In this document: positions 1 to 5,146 of the stretch, piece after piece | Layout: every line of letters starts with the position of its first letter | Position numbering within the stretch: position 1 is the stretch's first letter | Origin: Candidatus Thorarchaeota archaeon MP11T_1 | Lineage (GTDB): Archaea; Asgardarchaeota; Thorarchaeia; Thorarchaeales; Thorarchaeaceae | Direction of reading: 5' to 3' | Assembly (NCBI GenBank): GCA_002825515.1 | Contig: PJET01000029.1 | Location: 1 to 7,081 of the forward strand | DNA: 7,081 nucleotides | Program-made: the position numbers and the translations under genes | Notes under the pieces: model-generated | The model's input: the letters and a program-made list of their open reading frames with translations, nothing else | Database searches by the model: none | Told to the model about the DNA's origin: nothing

Positions 1-260
1 AGCTTGAACGCCACCACATCACCAAGCGAGTCTAATACGAACACGCCACATGTGTTTCGTGGAAGACTTCCAACTATCACTTTATGCACATATTCTGTCA
101 GAGTAGTCCTGCTAAGTTTTGGCTTTTCATCTAGAGTTTCTTTGACTTTAATGATTGGGACAAGTACTATACCTGGGTATGAGAGAGGTTCACTCAAACA
201 GAAATTCTGCCCCCTGAGAATTTCATCAGCCAATACTCTCACACTGTCCGACCCAGTCAT
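1..260 (-). CDS. N-terminal part of an unrecognised protein (runs off left edge)
   Basis: An open minus-strand frame starts at ATG 258-260 and continues without a stop to the window edge, giving 86 residues (MTGSDSVRVLADEI...). The start is strongly supported: an AGGAG Shine-Dalgarno lies 5-9 bases upstream (262-270 region), preceded by a TATA-like box near 313-320. The visible part is soluble, with no signal peptide or membrane segment. It contains a strand-rich stretch around residues 20-37 (LSEPLSYPGIVLVPIIK) and another near residues 69-86 (TCGVFVLDSLGDVVAFK). The first stretch faintly resembles the opening of ARPP-1 type domains, but this is too weak to name a family. It has its own promoter and sits downstream of flavodoxin A, so it is probably not part of that operon. 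No function is assigned. Confidence 0.75.
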   Translation of the reverse strand, partial: MTGSDSVRVLADEILRGQNFCLSEPLSYPGIVLVPIIKVKETLDEKPKLSRTTLTEYVHKVIVGSLPRNTCGVFVLDSLGDVVAFK

Positions 261-278
261 TTCTCTCCTCTCGAGCCC

Positions 279-295
279 ACGTAATCCTATTACGT
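279..295. promoter_or_regulatory. Palindromic operator candidate upstream of the left-edge gene
   Basis: ACGTAAT-CCT-ATTACGT is a perfect 7-bp inverted repeat with a 3-bp spacer. It lies between the TATA-like box (about 313-320 on the minus strand) and the start codon at 260, over the expected transcription start. This is the usual place for an archaeal repressor site. The right half is followed by a further ATTAC copy (296-300). The sequence differs from the TetR boxes at 2097-2132, so a different regulator would be expected. Function is inferred from position and symmetry only. Confidence 0.45.
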
Positions 296-310
296 ATTAC
301 ATGACTAGAA

Positions 311-321
311 CAAATATAAAC
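311..321 (-). promoter_or_regulatory. TATA-like promoter element for the left-edge gene
   Basis: The minus strand reads GTTTATATTTG here, a good archaeal TATA box. It lies about 50 bases before the ATG at 260 and would place the transcription start near 285-292, inside the palindrome at 279-295. Confidence 0.45.
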
Positions 322-344
322 TCTTCCATTTTTATCTTTTGTCT

Positions 345-367
345 AAAAATAGACCGATTTTGGTCTA
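345..367 (-). terminator. Second of two tandem hairpin/T-tract terminators (minus strand)
   Basis: Reading the minus strand, TAGACC-AAAATC-GGTCTA (367 to 350) forms a perfect 6-bp hairpin with a 6-base loop, followed directly by five T residues (349-345). The same T-tract is also flanked by GTCTA/TAGAC (341-354), so the segment can fold in two ways. It lies after flavodoxin A and before the promoter of the left-edge gene, the right place to stop readthrough. A role as a protein binding repeat is an alternative. Confidence 0.4.
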
Positions 368-406
368 AAAATGGGTGTGAGAGCGAATTCTCTCATCACT
401 CTCACA
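367..406 (-). terminator. First of two tandem hairpin/T-tract terminators, after flavodoxin A
   Basis: TGTGAGAG (376-383) pairs with CTCTCACA (399-406), giving an 8-bp stem. An alternative 6-bp stem with a tighter loop is TGAGAG/CTCTCA at 378-395. On the minus strand it is followed by CCCA and then five T residues (371-367). It begins three bases after the stop codon of flavodoxin A (409-411). Archaeal termination depends mainly on the T-tract, so the hairpin contribution is uncertain. Confidence 0.45.
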
Positions 407-408
407 GG

Positions 409-888
409 TTAATTTGCTAACAGAGATCCAATTTCCCTGCCAATCTGATGAAAATACTCTTCAACTCCGACATCGAGCGGGCCTTCCCGTCCATGAACAA
501 TAGCTGAAACTCTTGATTTGATGATCTTCATCTTCATTCGTTTCATGATCCCCTCAATGGATCTGGCTGCACTGTTCTCGAGAACTGACAGACTTCTTTT
601 GTTCATTCGGGACTCATTTCTGGTATCAAAACTGAATCCAAACCGATCCTTGAGTTCGATGGTTCTCAGTCTACTCAAGAAGTCTTTCATCTCTTTCGAT
701 GGTCTAATCATATGAGTTGGACTCCCAATAGCAATCAGGTTGTATTTTGGAACCTCATTGATTTCAACTTCATCGATACTCAGACAATCTACTTCAATGG
801 CTGACTCTTCAATGCCTTTAGCCAAGCTCATGGCCACAGTCTTTGTATTCCCAAAGAGTGAGTGATATAGAACAAGAGCTCTCTTCAT
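409..888 (-). CDS. Flavodoxin A, short-chain flavodoxin-like FMN protein
   Basis: A 159-residue flavodoxin-fold protein, expected to bind FMN and carry electrons in the cytoplasm. From Met at 886-888, MKRALVLYHSLFGNTKTVA holds strand 1 and the phosphate-binding loop (S10-x-x-G13-N14-T15). Residues 51-62 (LIAIGSPTHMIR) match the 50s/60s FMN loop, and FSFDTR (86-90) the later strand before the 90s loop. GREGPLD (133-139) corresponds to YEGPLN in flavodoxin B, so the two are paralogues. A longer start at 894 is possible, but its ATG directly abuts the AGGTGA Shine-Dalgarno (895-900); Met 888 has the ideal 6-base spacing and gives the normal flavodoxin N-terminus. It is the last gene of the tetR-membrane protein-flavodoxin operon, 16 bases after the membrane protein stop. 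An unusual basic stretch, KRMKMKIIKSR (116-126), has no equal in flavodoxin B. The partner is unknown. Confidence 0.88.
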   Translation of the reverse strand: MKRALVLYHSLFGNTKTVAMSLAKGIEESAIEVDCLSIDEVEINEVPKYNLIAIGSPTHMIRPSKEMKDFLSRLRTIELKDRFGFSFDTRNESRMNKRSLSVLENSAARSIEGIMKRMKMKIIKSRVSAIVHGREGPLDVGVEEYFHQIGREIGSLLAN

Positions 889-894
889 TCCCAT

Positions 895-900
895 TCACCT
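895..900 (-). promoter_or_regulatory. Shine-Dalgarno AGGTGA that decides the flavodoxin A start
   Basis: The minus strand reads AGGTGA directly before ATG 894 and six bases before ATG 888. Spacing favours the downstream ATG as the real initiator. Confidence 0.6.
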
Positions 901-904
901 AAAC

Positions 905-1369
905 CTATGTCTGTTTGAATAATCCTGCTATGATTCCAAGCACAACCCCCACACCAACTCCAGCTCCCATGCCCATGAACATTACAATGTCAACTCCACC
1001 GAGAAGTCCAATCAGAAGACCTCCTGTGGTCCCAACGAAGACACCTAGTCCTATTGTTCTTCCTCGTTTCAATCTATAGGCAAAGAAGGTGCCAACTAGT
1101 GCAGCCGCAAGGAGAATTAGAGTGCTGATAGGCACGAACGAGCAATGTGAAACATATCCAATATAATTCACTTTGCTTGATCCCCAAGATAATAGTGAGG
1201 TTGGAATGACAGTCCATACGGCTGCTGCGAAACTTCCTACAATCATCGCAGAAAGGAACGCCCATACCAAGCTTAATCCAAGAATGACGAAGAATCTCTT
1301 GATTCCGCTATTTTGGCGCGCTTCATTATGTTCAAGTTTCTCTAATTGAATAGTATCTGTTTTACTCAT
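905..1369 (-). CDS. Small four-helix membrane protein, unrecognised
   Basis: A 154-residue integral membrane protein of unknown family. The N-terminal 22 residues are polar and probably cytoplasmic. Likely membrane helices are at about 26-54 (FFVILGLSLVWAFLSAMIVG onward), 78-98, 105-125 and 127-150. The last two are very glycine-rich (repeated GVGVG and GLLGG), so the helices would pack closely. KRGR (101-104) after helix 2 suggests a cytoplasmic loop by the positive-inside rule. The gene lies 23 bases after tetR and 16 bases before the preferred flavodoxin start, so the three are almost surely co-transcribed. AGGT about 9 bases before the ATG (1376-1379) is a modest ribosome site. Membrane proteins co-transcribed with a TetR regulator are often transporters or stress proteins, but this one is too small for a standard efflux pump and has no transporter signature. 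It could anchor or serve the flavodoxin. Confidence 0.8.
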   Translation of the reverse strand: MSKTDTIQLEKLEHNEARQNSGIKRFFVILGLSLVWAFLSAMIVGSFAAAVWTVIPTSLLSWGSSKVNYIGYVSHCSFVPISTLILLAAALVGTFFAYRLKRGRTIGLGVFVGTTGGLLIGLLGGVDIVMFMGMGAGVGVGVVLGIIAGLFKQT

Positions 1370-1392
1370 TTTATTGACCTACTTTTAATAGT

Positions 1393-2076
1393 TCAATCAT
1401 CATAGTGTTTTAGTCCCTGATCGATAATATTGAAGAATATAGAGAGATACTCATTGGTCTTTTCTCCAGACCTGTTGCTTATTCTACCTCGCAGAACTAG
1501 TTCACGTATTGCTTGAGCGAAAGTACTGAGTACCATTATCACTGAGAACGGATCGACCTTGTCTTGAATTCCGGATTGCTTCAAGGTTTCTGTTATCACA
1601 GAGGTCATCAGCTCTTCAAGCATCCCCATGTACTGACTGAACTCCTGTTCACTCTCTGTCAGTGGTTCATTTGTTTCCTTTTTCTCCACTATCTTGGAAG
1701 TAACTACACTCAAACGTCCTGATTCAAATAGGATTGCATCATCCGGGTATTTCTCAAAGAACTCAACATATGCATTCCCCATGGATCGGAGTTCGTAAGC
1801 AACATCAGGCTGTTTAAGATGGCTATCCATTATCTCGTGGAGCTTGTGATACGCTTGCGATACGACTGCAATGAAAATATCATCTTTGGACCCGAAGTAG
1901 TTGTACATGGTCATCTTTGTGTATCCTGTCGCCTCTGCAATCTCTTCTACCATTGTCTGTTCATATCCCTGACTAGAGAAGAATTCCGCAGCAATCTTGA
2001 TGATGGCTTTTCTACGCTGTTTCCTTTCGCGTTCAAGTCTCTGCGCTTTTGGTGACGCGGCTTTGTTTCTATTCAT
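1393..2076 (-). CDS. TetR/AcrR-family transcriptional regulator
   Basis: A 227-residue one-component regulator. The N-terminal DNA-binding domain covers about residues 21-70: helix 1 RRKAIIKIAAEFFSSQGYEQ, then the helix-turn-helix TMVEEIAEATGYTKMTMYNYF (41-61) and KDDIFIAVV. This is the classic TetR signature, including the YNYFGSKD motif. Residues 71-227 are helical and variable, as expected for the ligand-binding and dimerisation domain; the ligand cannot be inferred. An extra basic tail of about 20 residues (KAQRLERERKQRRK) precedes helix 1 and may contact the minor groove. It is first gene of the leftward operon and divergent from the methyltransferase operon. Paired palindromes just upstream (2097-2112, 2117-2132) are the expected operators, implying autoregulation and control of both arms. 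The ribosome site is weak (GTGGTCC before the ATG). Confidence 0.95.
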   Translation of the reverse strand: MNRNKAASPKAQRLERERKQRRKAIIKIAAEFFSSQGYEQTMVEEIAEATGYTKMTMYNYFGSKDDIFIAVVSQAYHKLHEIMDSHLKQPDVAYELRSMGNAYVEFFEKYPDDAILFESGRLSVVTSKIVEKKETNEPLTESEQEFSQYMGMLEELMTSVITETLKQSGIQDKVDPFSVIMVLSTFAQAIRELVLRGRISNRSGEKTNEYLSIFFNIIDQGLKHYDD

Positions 2077-2096
2077 GGGACCACTTCAACAGATGA

Positions 2097-2112
2097 TTTT
2101 ACTCAAGTAAAA
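2097..2112. promoter_or_regulatory. TetR operator box 1
   Basis: TTTTACT-CA-AGTAAAA is a perfect 7-bp inverted repeat around a 2-bp centre. It lies 20 bases before the tetR start codon, over its expected transcription start. It shares the ACT-NN-AGTAAA core with box 2, whose centre is 20 bp away. Palindromes of this size next to a tetR gene are the normal TetR operators. Confidence 0.7.
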
Positions 2113-2114
2113 TA

Positions 2115-2125
2115 GAATATACTTA
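2115..2125. promoter_or_regulatory. Shared TATA-like element of the divergent promoter
   Basis: AGAATATACTT reads as AAGTATATTCT on the other strand, so it is TATA-like both ways. Used leftward it would start tetR transcription near 2096, a leader of about 20 bases. Used rightward it would start near 2145, about 50 bases before the ATG at 2197. AAATAAAA (2129-2136) is an alternative rightward TATA box. Box 2 overlaps this element, so bound regulator would block TBP. Confidence 0.4.
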
Positions 2126-2132
2126 AGTAAAT
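2117..2132. promoter_or_regulatory. TetR operator box 2
   Basis: The core TACTTAAGTA (2120-2129) is a perfect 10-bp palindrome within ATATACTTAAGTAAAT, matching box 1 at ACT-NN-AGTAAA. Centre-to-centre spacing to box 1 is 20 bp, about two helical turns, which would put two dimers on the same DNA face. It sits upstream of the methyltransferase operon and overlaps the likely TATA element. Confidence 0.7.
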
Positions 2133-2196
2133 AAAACTTGCTTTGAGCGTAATATTCGAAAGGCAACAACGTGGAATGTGGATTGGGGTTGTTGAA

Positions 2197-2850
2197 ATGA
2201 GTCAAAAAAAGACGATCTGGTTGGAGGCATATCGAGAAACTGTGAATAACAGGAAACAAGGTCCTGACTTCAAACTTATCGAGTACCTTGATAGTATCCC
2301 TAAAGGTCCAGTTCTTGATCTCGGAATGGGACGTGGCCGACATGCCATCTTTTTTGCGAAGATGGGCCGGGAAGTAGAAGGGGTAGACAAGTCCAGGCTC
2401 TCAAAGGGAATATCTGAAATGGTTAAAGCTGAGGGACTCGACTTCACCTATCATAGGATGGATCTAAGAAACTTCGATTTCAGACCGAAAAGATATGCAT
2501 TGATCATTGCTTCGAAGATAATTCAGCTCTTTCAGAAAGCTGACATCGAGTTCATTGCTGAGCAGATTCAAGCTGGTCTAAAACGAAAAGGTCTGCTTTA
2601 CATCTATACATTTTCTGTTGAACATTTGATACAAATCACAAAATGGGATGAGATCGAGAAGGTAGAAGAGAACACCTATTACCACTCTCAATATGATCAA
2701 CATTTTCATTTCTTCACAAGAGATGAGTTGCTTGGGCTCTTTCCAGAGCTGAAGCTTGAACACTATACAGAAGGACTCACCTTTGATAAGAGACCATCTC
2801 GATTAAGGCATACAGGTATCATTCAATATGTTGGGCAAAAAATGAACTGA
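2197..2850 (+). CDS. TehB-like class I SAM-dependent methyltransferase
   Basis: A 217-residue Rossmann-fold methyltransferase that would move a methyl group from S-adenosylmethionine to a small acceptor in the cytoplasm. Motif I is VLDLGMGRGR (39-48), followed by HAIFFAKMG and the acidic end of strand 2 in EGVDKS (61-66). DLRNFDF (89-95) fits motif II and ALIIASKIIQLF (101-112) motif IV. This layout (GRGRHAIFFA, then a C-terminal HFFTRDELLGLFP segment at 171-183) is close to TehB/tellurite-resistance and thiopurine-type enzymes. Those methylate metalloids or thiols, but the acceptor here is not proven. The reading frame extends upstream to TTG 2143 and ATG 2176; ATG 2197 is preferred because MSQKKTIWLEAYRE is the usual family N-terminus and 2143 would fall on the expected transcription start. 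First gene of the rightward operon, 18 bases before the next. Confidence 0.85.
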   Translation: MSQKKTIWLEAYRETVNNRKQGPDFKLIEYLDSIPKGPVLDLGMGRGRHAIFFAKMGREVEGVDKSRLSKGISEMVKAEGLDFTYHRMDLRNFDFRPKRYALIIASKIIQLFQKADIEFIAEQIQAGLKRKGLLYIYTFSVEHLIQITKWDEIEKVEENTYYHSQYDQHFHFFTRDELLGLFPELKLEHYTEGLTFDKRPSRLRHTGIIQYVGQKMN

Positions 2851-2868
2851 CCAAAGGACTGGACATGC

Positions 2869-4152
2869 ATGGACGAGTATGAGATTGATGATAAAATGAG
2901 TTCTGTACCTTTCACAGCACGACTCATAGCATATTATCGTGCTAAGGAGTCCAGTCGAGAGAATCCACTCATTCTAGATCCTTTTGCTGAGCGTCTTGCT
3001 GGAAATATGGAGTCATATTTCAGTGAACACAAGTGGACTCGTGGAACTAGTGATTACGCAGTTGTCCGGACTCACTACATCGACAATTATCTTCTGACTC
3101 CTTGGTGTGAGGGCCATGCAATATCACAGATTGTTCTTCTCGGGGCAGGTTTGGATGCTAGAGCATACCGTCTTCAAATTCTTACAAAAGGCCAACATAC
3201 TGTGTTTGAGATTGATTTTGATCTGATCAACAAATACAAAGAACTCATTCTTAAGGATGAGAAACCTCTCTGTGAAATTGTACGGGTATCTTCTGACCTG
3301 TCTGAATTGAGTTGGATTTCCAAACTTGAGAACGCAGGATTCTCATCTGAAATCCCAACTTTATGGCTGCTGGAAGGTCTTGTCTATTACATTGACAAGA
3401 CTATTGTCGAATCAATCCTAGAAGTTGCTTCAAAGAATTGCGCTGACGAGAGTCAGATATTCGCAGATGTTTGTGTTCCTGGCCTTACTCAGGCACAATT
3501 TGGTCCATTCATGATGCACTTCAAATGGGGGTTGAATAAAGAGTATGTCCCCGCTTTTTTTGCTCGTGTTGGCTGGAATGTCACCTACGCTTTTGCAGAT
3601 GATTACAATCAAGGGCGTGATGTAGGACAGAAAGGTCTCATTTTTGTCAACGGAACGCGTGATATGTCACTAATTGATATGACTGAGAAAATCATCACTG
3701 AAGATGAGTTGGGAGAGATACCCATGTCTGAGTTCCAGTCCTTCTCGAAGGGGTTCCTGAAGGATGTCATGGATGCGACAAGTGCTATCGTTGAAGCATA
3801 CAATGTAAACCCTGATGATGGAATGACTAGTTATCTTCAGTTCATTGATCGAATAAAACCCACAGTACAAGCAATGATGAAGAGCCTTTCCGATCCATTG
3901 TCTATTGGACATGTGTCCTCAAGACTGCTACGAGATCCATCGACGGCAGTTCTTCATACTCCGGATGAGAAGGAAGCACATATTGTAGGGTATCTTAAAG
4001 CTCTAATGTTTCTCGGATTTTGTGGGACAAAAAGTGTAACTGGAGAGCATTTCACCTCAACCAATATCTACTCAGAAGGCTTGAAGACCACGAAGATTTT
4101 CCAGATTGCATCACTTGCACAGCTTATTCAAGATGAGATTGACAATTCTTAA
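2869..4152 (+). CDS. PPM/LCM-family SAM methyltransferase with long C-terminal extension
   Basis: A 427-residue protein. Residues about 10-265 match the leucine carboxyl methyltransferase (PPM) family: FTARLIAYYRAKES (15-28), DPFAERLAG (37-45), RTHYIDNYL (67-75), the SAM loop QIVLLGAGLDARAYRL (87-102), FEIDF (113-117) and the family hallmark LWLLEGLVYYI (165-175). Family members methylate carboxyl or hydroxyl groups: eukaryotic LCMT1 methylates the PP2A C-terminus, while most prokaryotic members have unknown or natural-product substrates. The family is usually 260-310 residues, so about 155 residues (270-427) are extra. They are soluble, mixed acidic and helical, and match nothing I recognise. 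The frame is intact with no sign of fusion by frameshift. An alternative start is Met10 (2896). It follows the first methyltransferase by 18 bases and precedes flavodoxin B by 45, so all three are probably one transcript. Confidence 0.88.
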   Translation: MDEYEIDDKMSSVPFTARLIAYYRAKESSRENPLILDPFAERLAGNMESYFSEHKWTRGTSDYAVVRTHYIDNYLLTPWCEGHAISQIVLLGAGLDARAYRLQILTKGQHTVFEIDFDLINKYKELILKDEKPLCEIVRVSSDLSELSWISKLENAGFSSEIPTLWLLEGLVYYIDKTIVESILEVASKNCADESQIFADVCVPGLTQAQFGPFMMHFKWGLNKEYVPAFFARVGWNVTYAFADDYNQGRDVGQKGLIFVNGTRDMSLIDMTEKIITEDELGEIPMSEFQSFSKGFLKDVMDATSAIVEAYNVNPDDGMTSYLQFIDRIKPTVQAMMKSLSDPLSIGHVSSRLLRDPSTAVLHTPDEKEAHIVGYLKALMFLGFCGTKSVTGEHFTSTNIYSEGLKTTKIFQIASLAQLIQDEIDNS

Positions 4153-4197
4153 ATTGACGAAGACATTTGCAAGTTCAACACGAGAGAGGCTTAGAAT

Positions 4198-4659
4198 ATG
4201 AAGAAAGTTCTAGTTGTTTTTGACACGAAATTCGGAAATACTGAGAAGCTCGGAAGAGAGATTGCAGCTGGTATTGAGGAAACCGGTACTGCGGAGTGTA
4301 AGGTAATAAACATCAAGGAAGTAAAGTCAGAGGACATCTCAGGCTTTGATGGCGTACTATTTGGCGGGCCAGTCCATGCATTCAGGGCAACACGTGGAAT
4401 CAAAGGAGCAGTAAAAGAAGCTGCCAAGAAGGGTCTTGATGGAAAGCTGGTTTCTAGCTTTGACACCTATCAAGCACCAGGGCACAGAGGTAATGCAGTC
4501 CGGCAGATTGAGGAGGAGGTTTCCAAGAAAGCTCCACGTGCTAAGATATTCACACCAGGTCTCACTGCACGTGTGGATGGCTATGAAGGTCCACTCAATG
4601 CTGCTGAACCTGCAAAGGCTCGGGAGTTTGGCAAGAAATTCGCAGAAGAGCTGGGTTAA
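4198..4659 (+). CDS. Flavodoxin B, short-chain flavodoxin-like FMN protein
   Basis: A 153-residue flavodoxin-fold protein predicted to bind FMN and shuttle electrons. The phosphate loop is DTKFGNTEKL (9-18; T10-x-x-G13-N14-T15). VLFGGPVHAFR (53-63) forms the second FMN loop, and SSFDTYQAPGHRGNA (87-100) the third, with Y91 well placed to stack on the flavin. YEGPLNAAEPAKAREFGKKFAEEL closes the fold. It is clearly paralogous to flavodoxin A (shared FGNT, G(S/G)P(T/V)H, FDT and EGPL(D/N) at matching positions). It is richer in alanine and lysine and retains a more standard third loop than flavodoxin A. GAGAGG about 10 bases upstream serves as ribosome site. It is third in the methyltransferase operon and may supply electrons to a redox step tied to the methylated compound; the real partner is unknown. 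Confidence 0.92.
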   Translation: MKKVLVVFDTKFGNTEKLGREIAAGIEETGTAECKVINIKEVKSEDISGFDGVLFGGPVHAFRATRGIKGAVKEAAKKGLDGKLVSSFDTYQAPGHRGNAVRQIEEEVSKKAPRAKIFTPGLTARVDGYEGPLNAAEPAKAREFGKKFAEELG

Positions 4660-4799
4660 TGAATAAAAGCTAAAACACGAACACTCCATTATCACGAATT
4701 GGTATTGTCTATTTATTAGCTAAAATCAGGTTTCATTAGGTTTTATATCAAATGAGTGTAATAGTTATGTTTTGACGAATTCACAAAGGAGGTGAGAAA
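4660..4799 (+). promoter_or_regulatory. Promoter region of the GYD-protein gene
   Basis: A TATA-like TTTTATAT lies at 4741-4748, about 25 bases before a likely transcription start near 4770 and a short leader. A consensus GGAGGTGA (4788-4795) sits four bases before the ATG, the strongest ribosome site in the window, pointing to high translation. A T-rich stretch at 4702-4716 (TATTGTCTATTTATT) could end the upstream operon. AGCTAAAA occurs twice (4668-4675 and 4717-4724), which may be chance. Confidence 0.55.
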
Positions 4800-5096
4800 A
4801 TGCCAATATTCGTGATAATGGGTAATCTAACTGAGAAAGGAATCAAATCAATAAAGGATGCGCCAAAACGACAGAAGCAAGCTGAGGAGATTATCAAGTC
4901 AGTTGGTGGAAAGCTTCTAGGTCTATACTACACTATGGGCAAGTACGATTGGATTTCAATTGTGGAGGGTCCAAGCATTGAGGCTGCAATGAAGGCTCTG
5001 TTCATCTTTGGACAAGGCGGGACAAACAGGACTAGAACTCTTGTGGCTATTACAGCTGAAGAGGCAACCAAGATAATCAGAGAACTCCCTGATTAG
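4800..5096 (+). CDS. GYD-domain protein
   Basis: A 98-residue protein that is a GYD domain over its whole length; such domains adopt a ferredoxin-like fold and usually dimerise. Matching features are MPIFVIMGNLTEKGIKSIKDAPKR at the N-terminus, then GGKLLGLYYTMGKYDWISIVEGPS (36-59) carrying the name-giving G-K-Y-D variant of GYD. NRTRTLVAITAEEATKII closes it. The length is typical for the family. The biochemical role of the family is not established; the compact dimeric barrel-like fold suggests small-ligand binding or sensing. Its own promoter and optimal ribosome site separate it from the flavodoxin operon. It ends 50 bases before the aminotransferase with no obvious terminator between them, so these two may be co-transcribed. 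Confidence 0.92.
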   Translation: MPIFVIMGNLTEKGIKSIKDAPKRQKQAEEIIKSVGGKLLGLYYTMGKYDWISIVEGPSIEAAMKALFIFGQGGTNRTRTLVAITAEEATKIIRELPD

Positions 5097-5146
5097 TGAA
5101 AGGGAAGACAGAAAGGGGGCTCACGTTCGCAAATCAATGGGTCTAG

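Noticed and set aside
4..420. Plus-strand open frame of 138 codons
   Set aside because: Low-complexity Ser/Thr/Ile-rich translation with no ribosome site. It overlaps the well-supported minus-strand gene, its promoter and the terminators.
656..680. TACTCAAG match to the TetR box inside flavodoxin A
   Set aside because: Only one half-site is matched, and it lies within coding sequence; most likely chance.
2143..2196. TTG-initiated N-terminal extension of the first methyltransferase
   Set aside because: The extra residues match no family feature, and the start would lie at or before the expected transcription start.
4357..4695. Minus-strand open frames opposite flavodoxin B
   Set aside because: Cysteine/serine-rich shadow translations with no ribosome site, lying opposite a clearly conserved protein.
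4668..4724. Repeated AGCTAAAA
   Set aside because: Eight bases in an AT-rich spacer; too short to distinguish from chance.
5095..5125. Possible hairpin between the GYD gene and aminotransferase (GTGA...TCAC)
   Set aside because: Only four base pairs and no T-tract follows, so not a credible terminator.
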